In this document: positions 1 through 6,792 of the stretch, piece by piece
Numbering within the stretch: the first letter of the stretch is position 1
Layout: every line of letters begins with the position of its first letter
Origin: Mycoplasmatota bacterium
Lineage (GTDB): Bacteria; Bacillota_I; Bacilli_A; Izemoplasmatales; Hujiaoplasmataceae
Direction of reading: 5' to 3'
Length of the DNA stretch: 34,447 nucleotides
Assembly: GCA_016342455.1 (NCBI GenBank)
Contig: JAEIOE010000022.1
Location: 1 to 34,447, forward strand
Notes under the pieces: generated by a model
The model's database searches: none
What the model saw: only the letters and a program-made list of their open reading frames with translations
What the model was told of the DNA's origin: nothing
Program-made: the position numbers and the translations under genes

Positions 1-36
1 TGGCATGGTTATTTTTCCTTTCATCTTTGTATGCAT
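1..36 (-). CDS. Possible N-terminus of a gene leaving the window on the left
   Basis: A minus-strand frame opens at ATG 36 (MHTKMKGKITMP) after an in-frame TAG and is still open at base 1. In-frame ATGs lie at 36, 24 and 6; only the one at 6 has a plausible ribosome site (GAAAGGA about nine bases upstream). Too little is visible to assign a function. It is supported mainly by the good minus-strand promoter at 126-153 that points at it. Confidence 0.3.
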   Translation of the reverse strand, partial: MHTKMKGKITMP

Positions 37-55
37 ATACTATTATAACCACTGT

Positions 56-82
56 TTAAAAACCATACCAATCCACTTTCAT
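56..82 (-). CDS. Possible 8-codon leader peptide
   Basis: A minus-strand ATG at 82 follows a near-perfect Shine-Dalgarno sequence (AAGGAGGG, complement of 86-93) but reads only MKVDWYGF before TAA at 56-58. It lies between the promoter at 126-153 and the frame that opens at 36. It could be a leader peptide, a translation-coupling device, or the broken start of a longer gene. No function is assigned. Confidence 0.25.
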   Translation of the reverse strand: MKVDWYGF

Positions 83-103
83 ATTCCCTCCTTATCGATA
101 ACC

Positions 104-153
104 ATCTATATAGATACTCATCTATATTATAAACAATATTTAAATTTAGTCAA
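104..153 (-). promoter_or_regulatory. Minus-strand promoter with downstream palindromic operator candidate
   Basis: On the minus strand the sequence reads TTGACT (148-153), 16 bases, TATAAT (126-131). A perfect 12-bp palindrome, ATCTATATAGAT, lies at 104-115, just past the expected transcription start, where a repressor would block the polymerase. Part of the motif (ATCTATAT) recurs near 120-127. The controlled gene would start at or beyond the left edge. Confidence 0.6.
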
Positions 154-191
154 GTACTCTCCTGTTGTTTACAAAAACTTTACAAAAGATT

Positions 192-220
192 AAAAGATGT
201 GCTGAAAAGCACATCTTTTT
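192..220. terminator. Bidirectional terminator hairpin
   Basis: An 11-bp perfect stem (AAAAGATGTGC, 192-202, with GCACATCTTTT, 209-219) and a 6-base loop. It is A-rich on one side and T-rich on the other, so it could stop transcription in either direction. It separates the hemolysin III gene from the promoter at 126-153. Confidence 0.65.
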
Positions 221-258
221 GTTATATATATCTGCATTTTTAACTATTACATTTCCAA

Positions 259-287
259 AGGACTATTATAATATTTTCAATAGTCCT
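259..287 (-). terminator. Hairpin just downstream of the hemolysin III gene
   Basis: A 9-bp stem (AGGACTATT 259-267, AATAGTCCT 279-287) with an 11-base loop begins about ten bases beyond the minus-strand stop codon at 298. The T tract is weak, so it may work together with the stronger hairpin at 192-219. Confidence 0.45.
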
Positions 288-297
288 AATGAATAGT

Positions 298-933
298 TTA
301 AATCAAAATCATTGAAACAGCTATAAAATGTACAATGCTACCACCAAGGACAAACAGGTGCCATACAAGATGGGTATAATGCCAGTTTTTTTTCGCATGA
401 GATAGAATATAAAATGGAATTCCCCCGCTATACAATATCCCACCAAGGATAATATAAGTTATGATTTGACTTAAGGTATTGCTTTCTAAATCAGTCCATA
501 GAATTAGAATAGACCAGCCCATAATGAGATAAAGTACAATATGAATTACTATCCATTTCTTAGGAAAAAAGAGTTTTAAGCCAATTCCGATACCGGCGAT
601 TACCCATAAAACAATAAGCAAAGTTATGCCCGATAGTGAGTTGATACTAAGAAGAATAAATGGTGTATAAGTCCCAGCAATTAATAGGTAAATAGCGATT
701 TGATCCAAACTCTGCAGTCTGTAAAAGCCACTAACTGTAGGCATTTTTATTGCGTGATGAATGGTTGAAAACAAATATAGCGCAATTAAACTAGCTCCAT
801 AAATAGTAATTGCAGTTACTTCAATACTCGTGTCTGAACGAAGTAACAAATACACTAATCCTGTAATTGATAGTAATACCCCAATTCCATGGCTTATCGT
901 ATTGGCTAATCGATCTCCTAAATGTGTATGCAT
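298..933 (-). CDS. Hemolysin III / PAQR family membrane protein
   Basis: A 211-residue, almost entirely hydrophobic protein with about seven membrane segments, the usual size for bacterial hemolysin III (YqfA/YplQ-like) proteins. Family marks are the N-terminal HxxxxRLANTISHGIG stretch, the STIHHA segment after the second helix, the RLQSLDQIAIYLLIAGTYTPF-like region and the C-terminal HLVWHLFVLGGSIVHF. These His, Ser and Asp residues correspond to the metal-binding site conserved in the PAQR superfamily. The biochemical role of bacterial members is poorly defined; membrane-lipid homeostasis is often suggested, and the hemolysin name should not be taken as toxin activity. The start is well placed, with GAGGTGAT upstream. 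It lies 52 bases after the permease pair and may have its own promoter as well as read-through. Confidence 0.88.
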   Translation of the reverse strand: MHTHLGDRLANTISHGIGVLLSITGLVYLLLRSDTSIEVTAITIYGASLIALYLFSTIHHAIKMPTVSGFYRLQSLDQIAIYLLIAGTYTPFILLSINSLSGITLLIVLWVIAGIGIGLKLFFPKKWIVIHIVLYLIMGWSILILWTDLESNTLSQIITYIILGGILYSGGIPFYILSHAKKNWHYTHLVWHLFVLGGSIVHFIAVSMILI

Positions 934-953
934 TGTATCACCTCGTTATTCAT

Positions 954-962
954 AATATACCA
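954..962 (-). promoter_or_regulatory. Possible extended -10 promoter for the hemolysin III gene
   Basis: The minus strand reads TGGTATATT, an extended -10 (TGnTATAAT-like), about 20 bases upstream of the start codon. No convincing -35 box is visible, so the call is tentative. Confidence 0.3.
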
Positions 963-985
963 TTAAAAAACTAAACTAACCAGAT

Positions 986-1531
986 TTATTTACTATCCAA
1001 CATGCTAATTGATGATTTAGTTATATTCTCTATATCCTTTTTTGATAATAGTTGTTCTACAATATAAGATCCTAATATGAATATGACAATTGCAGCTACA
1101 ATATTTGTCATTGTGAATACAAACCCGAAGTTTGCAAATTCATAAATTAGTATTGGTAATTTCATAGAAGACCAAATTCCTAAGAAGAAAACTATATATC
1201 TAATATTAGCATGTTTCTTTAATAATATCGCGCTGATTGGAAAAGCCATATATAGTGGTCCAGCTGCAAGTCCACCAAGTAGCCCTGCATATACATATCC
1301 CATTAAACCAGATTTTTCACCCATATACTTTATCATTTGTTCTTTTGATACAAACACATCAAGTAATCCAATGAGGATAAAAATAGGTGGAACAAATGAT
1401 AACATCGTTAATACGTTGTTCCAAGAGACTAATAGAATTTCTTCTGAATTACTCCAATCATTTAGTGAAATAATTACCATTGCTAATAGAATAGCACTTA
1501 AGAACCAGTACTTTTTAATATATTTCAACAT
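986..1531 (-). CDS. Half-size permease, second of a pair (COG0701/ArsP-YraQ-like)
   Basis: 181 residues with about five membrane helices. The core, with GGLAAGPLYMAFPISAILL near residues 85-104 and the helix after it, resembles one repeat of the two-repeat COG0701 permeases (ArsP/YraQ group), which are normally 300 or more residues in one chain. The adjacent upstream gene encodes the other half, and the two reading frames overlap by one base (TAATG-type junction), so a heterodimer is likely. Substrate is unknown; ArsP exports organoarsenicals, but other members have no proven cargo. GGGGG about nine bases upstream serves as ribosome site. It belongs to the marR-reductase-permease operon. Confidence 0.7.
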   Translation of the reverse strand: MLKYIKKYWFLSAILLAMVIISLNDWSNSEEILLVSWNNVLTMLSFVPPIFILIGLLDVFVSKEQMIKYMGEKSGLMGYVYAGLLGGLAAGPLYMAFPISAILLKKHANIRYIVFFLGIWSSMKLPILIYEFANFGFVFTMTNIVAAIVIFILGSYIVEQLLSKKDIENITKSSISMLDSK

Positions 1532-2028
1532 TATAAAACCCCCACACTAACAAATAGTAATATAAACAAAGCAAATACTATAACTAAGGTATATCCTAGT
1601 ATGTTTCTAAGCACAGTAAATTTAGTCCCAAAATACATTTTTTCCACCGATATTGACACAATACCAACAGACATCAATCCAGCAACAAAAGCCGCAACTT
1701 GAGGATATCCTGCCCCAATATCCAATAAACTTTTACCAAACGGAAAGGCTAAGAAAGATGGCATAAAGGCAATACTACCTATAATACTCGATAACAGAAT
1801 ACCTAATATACCGCTATCTTCTCCAAGTAGACTTTTAATCAATTCTCTATCCAACATAACTAACATAATCCCCATAAGTAGCATTATTGGTATAAGACTA
1901 GGTAAAAGTTTAACAAAGGATTTATATCCTTTTTTTAGAGCTAGTATAGCTCTTTGTTTATCTTTAATAAATGCAAGAATAAGTAATATACCAACTCCTC
2001 CATACAAAATGTAACTAGTAATACTCAT
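1531..2028 (-). CDS. Half-size permease, first of a pair (COG0701/ArsP-YraQ-like)
   Basis: 165 residues with about five membrane helices. The motif GSIAFMPSFLAFPFGKSLL (about residues 85-103) is the counterpart of GGLAAGPLYMAFPISAILL in the next gene: a small residue, P, three residues, AFP, as expected for the two inverted repeats of the COG0701 fold split into separate chains. The conserved segment after it (AAFVAGLMSVGIVSISVEKMYF) has two acidic/basic residues inside a membrane region and may line a substrate path. It starts two bases after the reductase stop codon and overlaps the next gene by one base, pointing to strict co-expression. Cargo is unknown. Confidence 0.7.
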   Translation of the reverse strand: MSITSYILYGGVGILLILAFIKDKQRAILALKKGYKSFVKLLPSLIPIMLLMGIMLVMLDRELIKSLLGEDSGILGILLSSIIGSIAFMPSFLAFPFGKSLLDIGAGYPQVAAFVAGLMSVGIVSISVEKMYFGTKFTVLRNILGYTLVIVFALFILLFVSVGVL

Positions 2029-2030
2029 TT

Positions 2031-2732
2031 CTAATAGCCTAGGAATGGATCAAAAATCATACAAGATTTCTTAATGTCTAATTTCTTTAATGTATCTTTT
2101 ACAGACTTGATAGCTTTCTGACTTCCACTTATATAATAATATGCATTATTCTTATGTTTCTTAGCAAGTTCTGAATATGCATTTACTGTGTCTTCAATTG
2201 TATAAACATAATGTACATCAAATGATTTATTACGTTTTACAGTTTCATTTATCATATCTTCAAACATAAAATGATCAACGGAAGAATATACCAAATCTAC
2301 TTTCCTATCCGTATTGTTATCTAATTGTTTTAATAGTGCTCTTATTGGAGTGATTCCTACACCCATCCCAATCATTACTAATGGCGATTCTTGATCTTGA
2401 AGTGTAAACCATCCAAATGGTCCTCTCATTTTAATCAAATCACCTTTACTCATATTAATTAGTTTTTTCTTAAAGTTACTAATATTCTTACCGGTTCTTG
2501 TTCCTAATAAGATTAGTCCCTCTTCTGCTGTAGAAGCAATAGAGAATGCTCTCCATTTCTTTCCTTTTAATTCTTTATCTTTGATACTAAATATTGCATG
2601 AGTTCCAGGAACCCATTTTAATCCTTTAGATGCTTGTAATGAAATCTCATAGTAATCTTCAAATACATTCTTTGCATCTATAAATTCAAGCATTGCAGTT
2701 TTTCCTATACCTTTAAAATCTTTCAGTTTCAT
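2031..2732 (-). CDS. Ferredoxin-NADP reductase-like flavoprotein, FAD and NAD(P) domains only
   Basis: 233 residues with a two-domain FNR fold. The FAD-binding barrel carries RAFSIAS (61-67, the RxYS-type flavin motif) and GPFGWF (104-109). The nucleotide-binding domain starts with GMGVGITPIRAL (122-133), and a late YYISGS supports the NAD(P) side. There is no ferredoxin [2Fe-2S] domain, cysteine cluster, globin domain or membrane segment, so its electron acceptor must be another protein or small molecule. It is cytosolic. It starts two bases after marR and ends two bases before the permease pair, so the three functions are linked: perhaps it reduces a compound that the permease moves, or the permease is driven or gated by redox state (inference). 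The end DPFLGY is typical of this domain. Confidence 0.82.
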   Translation of the reverse strand: MKLKDFKGIGKTAMLEFIDAKNVFEDYYEISLQASKGLKWVPGTHAIFSIKDKELKGKKWRAFSIASTAEEGLILLGTRTGKNISNFKKKLINMSKGDLIKMRGPFGWFTLQDQESPLVMIGMGVGITPIRALLKQLDNNTDRKVDLVYSSVDHFMFEDMINETVKRNKSFDVHYVYTIEDTVNAYSELAKKHKNNAYYYISGSQKAIKSVKDTLKKLDIKKSCMIFDPFLGY

Positions 2733-2734
2733 TT

Positions 2735-3166
2735 TTATTCTCCTTTTTGTTTTCTTATTTTTTTTTCAAATGATCTTACATTTTTATAGAACTCATCCAG
2801 TTCTTCTTCTTCAAATACTTCAAAGAATGTATCTAAAAATTCAATATGCTTTGGCAACATTTCTTCATAAAATTCCTTACCATTATCAGTTAACTCAATC
2901 CAAGTAATCCTTTTATCTGATTTATCTTTATACTTTATTACATATTCTTTCTCTAGCAACTTATTCACAAAGTACGTAATTGCACCACTTGTAATAAATG
3001 CTATTTCACCAAGTCTTTGTGTTTTAGATTTCCCTTTAACGTATAGATGGCTTATTATTTTGAATTCAGTAGGTGTTATTCCATAGTTATATATATCTTT
3101 TCCCACATTATTAATCAGCGTTATATTTAGTTTAGTTAAAGCAATCATTATTTTAGTTTTGTCCAT
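2735..3166 (-). CDS. MarR-family transcriptional regulator
   Basis: 143 residues, usual length for MarR. Helices for dimer formation lie at both ends. The winged helix spans about residues 35-100: the recognition region is RLGEIAFITSGAITYFVNKL, and the wing carries VIKYKDKSDKRITWIELT, whose DKR is the family's wing signature. The ligand is unknown. AGGAGA about six bases upstream supports this ATG. Directly upstream are two 16-bp near-identical palindromes overlapping a good promoter, so autorepression and control of the reductase and permeases downstream is the natural reading. Confidence 0.9.
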   Translation of the reverse strand: MDKTKIMIALTKLNITLINNVGKDIYNYGITPTEFKIISHLYVKGKSKTQRLGEIAFITSGAITYFVNKLLEKEYVIKYKDKSDKRITWIELTDNGKEFYEEMLPKHIEFLDTFFEVFEEEELDEFYKNVRSFEKKIRKQKGE

Positions 3167-3177
3167 AATTTCTCCTT

Positions 3178-3228
3178 ATCTTAACACTAAGATGTTTTTA
3201 TCTTAACATTAAGATATAATTATTACAA
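3178..3228 (-). promoter_or_regulatory. marR operon promoter with twin palindromic operators
   Basis: The minus-strand promoter is TTGTAA (3223-3228), 17 bases, TAAGAT (3200-3205). Two palindromes sit on it: ATCTTAACATTAAGAT (3200-3215, perfect arms around CA), covering the -10, and ATCTTAACACTAAGAT (3178-3193, one mismatch), just downstream. Their starts are 22 bp apart, about two helical turns, so two dimers would bind the same face of DNA. The pattern is typical for MarR operators. Confidence 0.8.
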
Positions 3229-3241
3229 ATGATTTGCTTAA

Positions 3242-3400
3242 AAAAAGAAAGAGAAGTGTTTTAGCACTTTAAAAACCGAATGCATCTATTTACAAGACAA
3301 TTTTTACACTTATAACGTAGAAACTATTGTAAATGAGAACATGTTCTATTACAATAATGAAAGATTACAAGAAAAAATAAAAGAACTCGCTTCTTTTTAA
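3242..3400 (+). pseudogene. IS3-family transposase (OrfB) C-terminal remnant
   Basis: An open stretch without a start codon lies between TAA at 3239 and TAA at 3398. It reads EKCFSTLKTE near its beginning and FYYNNERLQEKIKEL near its end, which match the last part of the IS3-family integrase core (the catalytic Glu before FFSTLK, then the YNxxRxQ-KLxxLSP tail). The LSPxxYR end is lost: the frame stops right after ELASF. Everything upstream of the catalytic Glu, including the two Asp residues, is absent. A hairpin and an IS150-like tail (to about 3470) follow. No coding function remains. The rest of the gap to 3573 shows nothing else I can support. Confidence 0.7.
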
Positions 3401-3418
3401 TTTAGGAAGCAAGTTCTT
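3381..3418. terminator. Hairpin at the 3' end of the IS3 remnant
   Basis: A 13-bp stem (AAGAACTCGCTTC 3381-3393, GAAGCAAGTTCTT 3406-3418) has one mismatch on the plus strand that becomes a G-U pair on the minus strand. It is followed by T-rich DNA. Such a hairpin is common at the end of IS3-family transposase genes. Confidence 0.5.
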
Positions 3419-3573
3419 TCGACTCTTTTTATTTAATTGTCCATTTTAAGGAAACTAACTCTATGGGCTTTGTTTTACTGTTTATATCATTAGTAGTAAC
3501 TATTAACAATACAGCAGGTATATTGGTAAGATGTTAATAGAAACATTGTATTACATGCATATAATATGGTTCT

Positions 3574-4170
3574 TTATAAAAAAATAGTTATCAAATATTG
3601 AAGAATTCCTATGAAGCCTCCTAGAAACAAGCCTATTATTTCAACAAATTTCAATTCTTTATTCATTAAACCAAAAATTATTTTTTCAAATTCAACAAAA
3701 TCAAGCTCATCAATTCTGTTTTTTACAATTTCACGAATATTAAGATTATCAATACCTACAGAGCGGAATTCATCAATCATTTGATCAAATATCTCATCTC
3801 CGTTTTTATCTAAATACTTGGTAATAAAACCATGTATATCTCCTCCTAGAAACATAGCTACCATAGGTGGAATCACTTCTACTAATTTTTCGGTGATTAC
3901 TTCTTTTAATTTTTTCTTTATTACATCAAGTTTTTCTTCACCCAATAATTGATTCATAATAACTTCTTTGGATAACAATTCCTTTTCAATCGTATCAGCT
4001 AAAGATACTGCCATTTGATTTTTTCTTCTAGGAAATACTCCTTGAAAAGTAATCCCTAAAACTTTATGTGGGTTTATCGGTCTAAATAACATTTTAATAG
4101 CAACTTTATTAGTAATCCAACCAATTAAGCCTCCAATTAAAACGAGCAAAATAAAACGTAATATATCCAT
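3574..4170 (-). CDS. DUF445 family membrane protein (short form)
   Basis: 198 residues from the chosen start. An N-terminal membrane helix is followed by GWITNKVAIKMLFRP, the hallmark of DUF445 proteins (YheB-like), then GVFPRRKNQMA. The middle is a charged helical region, and a C-terminal hydrophobic helix closes the protein. Bacillus YheB-type members are nearly twice as long; this is the short version with helices at both ends, which occurs in other low-GC bacteria. Function is unknown. An ATG at 4182 would add MEKI, but it has no ribosome site, whereas ATG 4170 is preceded by GGAGAAG at the right distance. It is a single-gene unit with its own promoter, between two insertion sequences, and is intact. 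Confidence 0.82.
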   Translation of the reverse strand: MDILRFILLVLIGGLIGWITNKVAIKMLFRPINPHKVLGITFQGVFPRRKNQMAVSLADTIEKELLSKEVIMNQLLGEEKLDVIKKKLKEVITEKLVEVIPPMVAMFLGGDIHGFITKYLDKNGDEIFDQMIDEFRSVGIDNLNIREIVKNRIDELDFVEFEKIIFGLMNKELKFVEIIGLFLGGFIGILQYLITIFL

Positions 4171-4231
4171 AATCTTCTCCATTAGTAATTTTAATAAATT
4201 ATATCATATATCATTCCATATATTAGATAGT

Positions 4232-4260
4232 AGTATAACATATGGTCTTTAATGTGTCTA
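4232..4260 (-). promoter_or_regulatory. Promoter of the DUF445 gene
   Basis: The minus strand reads TAGACA (4255-4260), 17 bases, TATACT (4232-4237): five of six consensus bases in each box. It lies about 60 bases upstream of the chosen start codon. Confidence 0.6.
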
Positions 4261-4329
4261 CTTACTCTTATTATTACATTTTTCAATCTTTTTACTTATG
4301 ATACTACTCCTTGTTACAGTAGTTAATTG

Positions 4330-4354
4330 GTAAGCGTCAAATGATGCATATCTA
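4330..4354 (+). repeat. IS66 left inverted repeat
   Basis: Begins GTAAGCGTCAAA. Compared with the other end, 19 of 25 positions match: the first 12, then after six mismatches the block ATATCTA. Confidence 0.85.
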
Positions 4355-4375
4355 AAAAACAGAATAATAAAATAG

Positions 4376-4413
4376 TATAATACCTTCAAACAATAAATTT
4401 GGAGGTATTTTTT
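4376..4413 (+). promoter_or_regulatory. IS66 -10 box and hairpin that hides the tnpA ribosome site
   Basis: TATAAT (4376-4381) is followed by a 12-bp stem, AATACCTTCAAA (4379-4390) with TTTGGAGGTATT (4398-4409), with one G-U pair and a 7-base loop. The right arm contains the tnpA Shine-Dalgarno GGAGG (4401-4405), and a T run follows. RNA entering from outside would fold and hide the ribosome site, or terminate. RNA started from the internal -10 (start near 4388) would lack the left arm and be translatable. No good -35 box is visible. Confidence 0.5.
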
Positions 4414-4414
4414 A

Positions 4415-4732
4415 ATGAAACAAGATCCAGAATATCAAGCGAAATGTCTAGAGTTAGTAAACGAGTATAAATTAACCAACCAAACTATGAAAGTTTTTTC
4501 TGAAGAACACAATGTAAAAGTATATCAATTACAGTACTGGCTAAAGAAATATAAACTAAGCTCAAAGTAAACCAAAACGAACTTCACAGAAGTCAAAGTT
4601 ATAAAAAAGCCTGTTGTTGAATCTACAATTAGAATCACTTCTGGGAAACTAATAATTGAAATACCTAATAATTTTAATGAGGGAACGTTATTAAAATTAT
4701 TGAAAGTAGTTGATCAAGTTTGTTTAACTTAG
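4415..4732 (+). pseudogene. tnpA: IS66 tnpA (OrfA), interrupted by one stop codon
   Basis: 105 codons in one frame from ATG 4415, ending TAG 4730-4732, with a TAA at 4568-4570 after codon 51. The first part (MKQDPEYQAKCLELV...YQLQYWLKKYK) is the helix-turn-helix DNA-binding domain of IS66 TnpA. The second part (IRITSGKLIIEIPNNFNEGTLLKLL) is its typical C-terminal strand-helix unit. TnpA is an accessory protein needed for IS66 transposition. A C-to-T or A-to-T change of one sense codon would explain the stop. GGAGG lies ten bases before the ATG. The end overlaps tnpB by 13 bases. Confidence 0.82.
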
Positions 4733-5073
4733 ACAAAATCAAAAATGTTTATCTAGCTACTGGAATAACCGATTTAAGAAAATCAATAGATGGATTAGTT
4801 ACGATAGTTCAAACACAGTTTAAACTAGATATATATAATCAAAGTTTATTTGTATTTTGTAATAGAGCCAATAATAAGATAAAGATTATTCATTTTGATA
4901 ATGGATTTTGGTTATATTACAGAAGATTAGAAAGCGAGAAATTTAAATGGCCGATATCAGCCAATCAAACAATAAACATCAGTTACTCAGAAATTGAGTG
5001 GTTACTGAATGCTCACCAAATAAGGATTCAAAAACGTAAATTTAAACAAATTAAAGAACGTGTATATTACTGA
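4720..5073 (+). CDS. tnpB: IS66 TnpB (OrfB, IS66 Orf2-like accessory protein)
   Basis: 117 residues, normal length and intact, starting with TTG inside the end of tnpA, so it is probably translated by coupling. The family pattern VYLATGITDLRKSIDGLV near the start and the basic GFWLYYRRLESEKFKWP in the middle are clear. TnpB is required for IS66 movement but is not the catalytic protein. The stop is TGA. A hairpin terminator lies 20 bases downstream, before tnpC. Confidence 0.9.
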   Translation: MFNLDKIKNVYLATGITDLRKSIDGLVTIVQTQFKLDIYNQSLFVFCNRANNKIKIIHFDNGFWLYYRRLESEKFKWPISANQTINISYSEIEWLLNAHQIRIQKRKFKQIKERVYY

Positions 5074-5092
5074 GAAAATATATGATATAAAG

Positions 5093-5123
5093 CCGCTAAA
5101 AACAATGATATTTAGCGGTTTTT
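5093..5123 (+). terminator. Hairpin between tnpB and tnpC
   Basis: An 8-bp perfect stem, CCGCTAAA (5093-5100) with TTTAGCGG (5111-5118), followed by five T residues. It probably lowers expression of the transposase TnpC relative to TnpA and TnpB. Confidence 0.65.
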
Positions 5124-5168
5124 ATGGTATAATATAAGAGTACAAATAACTAGAAAGGTTCCTATATT

Positions 5169-6731
5169 ATGACTGATAAAATCACTAAATTTATAGAAGA
5201 AAACTCAGAACTAAAAGAATATATTTCCTCATTAGAAAATCAGTCTAATAAATTAGAATCTGAAGTTAATAATCTAAAAACAGTATTAACGTAAATAGAC
5301 GTTGAGATAAAGTTATTAAAAGAGGCTATGGTTTTATCTAGAGCTAAGAGGTTTGGATCTAGTTCTGAAAAAACACCTCAAGGTCAGCTCGCTTTGGAGT
5401 TCTTTGATGAAGCTGAAAAAGAAAGTAATTTAAATGCAGTTGAACCTACTGCCCAAAAGACATTTAAAAAGAAAAGGAAATCAAGAACTGAAAATATCAG
5501 TAATCTAGAAACTGAAGTTGTAGAACATACATTATCAGATTCAGATGCTATATGTCCAAACTGTAATACAGCACTTAAAAAAATGAGTGAAGAATCTAGA
5601 GAAACCATTAAGTTATATAAGAAAGTAATTCGTTCCATTGAAAAACGAGCTATTTATTCTTGTCCTAAGTGTAGTTTGGTAGTTAAGGCTTCTATGCCTA
5701 AACTACCAATAGAAGGCTCTTTAGCTACTAGTAGTACTTTAGCTCAAGTTATCGTTGATAAATACGCTAACGGCTTACCACTATACAGACAAAGTCAAGA
5801 TTATTCTAGAATTGGTCTTAATTTAAGTCGTCAGACTTTATCTAACTGGATGATGTAATCAAGTGAATTACTTGATATCATTTACAATCAAATGATATCT
5901 AAGTTATTATCGTTTGACATCTTACACGCAGATGAGACAACTCTTCAGGTTTTAAAGGAAAATGCTAGACCAGCTAAAACTAAATCTTATATGTGGTTAT
6001 ATAGAACCGGTAGGTTCGATACGCCAATTGTAATCTATGATTATTAAGCTAGTCGTAGCGGAAACATTCCTAAGAAATTCTTAGAAAGTTTTAATGGTTA
6101 TTTACATGTCGATGGTTATGCTGGTTATCAGGCAGTAGATAACATTACTTTAATTGGTTGCTTAGTTCATGTTAGAAGATATTTCAATGATGCTTATATT
6201 TCTTTAGGTAATATACCAGGCATTGAAGATACAGCTACGGCTAAGGGGCTTAATTACTGTAATAAGTTGTTTGCTTTAGACAAAAAATCAAAAGCTTTAG
6301 ACTTAGATCAAAGGTTTATTTTTAAACAAGAGAAAATTAAACCGATGTTTGTTGAGTTTTTAACCTGGGTTAATAACTCAAGTTTAGATGCTATGCCTAA
6401 GTCTAAATATGGTAAGGCTTTAAAGTACGCTAGTAATCAATTGCCTAATGTTATGCATTATTTAGAAAAGGCTGAACTTGATATTGATAATAATCTAGCT
6501 GAGATATCTATAAAACTATTTGTTATTGGCAGAAAGAACTGGTTATTTAGTAATACTGCGAGTGGCGCGGACGCTAGTGCTAGATTATACAGTATTGTTC
6601 AGACTTGTATTCTAAATAACGTTAATCCTTATGAATATGTAGATTATGTTTTAGATAAGTTAGCTAATATGACTATTAATGAAAACACTGATATTAAAGC
6701 GTTACTTCCTTGGAGTTATTCGAAAAATTAA
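5169..6731 (+). pseudogene. tnpC: IS66 tnpC transposase, interrupted by three stop codons
   Basis: 520 codons in a single frame from ATG 5169 to TAA 6729, with in-frame TAA at 5292, 5856 and 6045. The order is as in IS66 transposases: N-terminal coiled coil (ELKEYISSLENQSNKLESEV), RFGSSSEK, a CPNC...CPKC zinc ribbon, then the DDE domain with LHADETTLQ (Asp), YLHVDGYAGYQ (Asp), GCLVHVRRYF and IDNNLAEISIKLFVIGRKNW (Glu), then the C-terminal helical tail. All catalytic residues remain; only the stops inactivate it. The third stop sits where the family has YDYQxxRSG, so a CAA to TAA change is likely there. Confidence 0.9.
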
Positions 6732-6749
6732 AATTTCGCTATATATACC

Positions 6750-6786
6750 AAAACCTTCATGACTTAGCGGCCATTAGGGTTTTTTG
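6750..6786 (+). terminator. Possible terminator after tnpC
   Basis: AAAACC (6750-6755) can pair with GGTTTT (6778-6783), leading into a T run. The loop is long (22 bases), so it is a weak call. Confidence 0.35.
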
Positions 6787-6792
6787 TTTGTC

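Noticed and set aside
5-193. 62-codon plus-strand frame
   Set aside because: It has no ribosome site, low-complexity hydrophobic content, and overlaps the minus-strand promoter and the palindrome.
3463-3537. Short frame with an ACT-domain-like stretch (ISLVVTINNTAGIL)
   Set aside because: Only 24 codons, weak ribosome site, and the likeness to the acetolactate synthase small subunit N-terminus covers about a dozen residues; chance is likely, though a gene scrap cannot be excluded.
4415-6731. TAA recoded as an amino acid in the IS66 genes
   Set aside because: Host genes in this window end with TAA, and bacteria have no known TAA reassignment; nonsense mutation explains the pattern.
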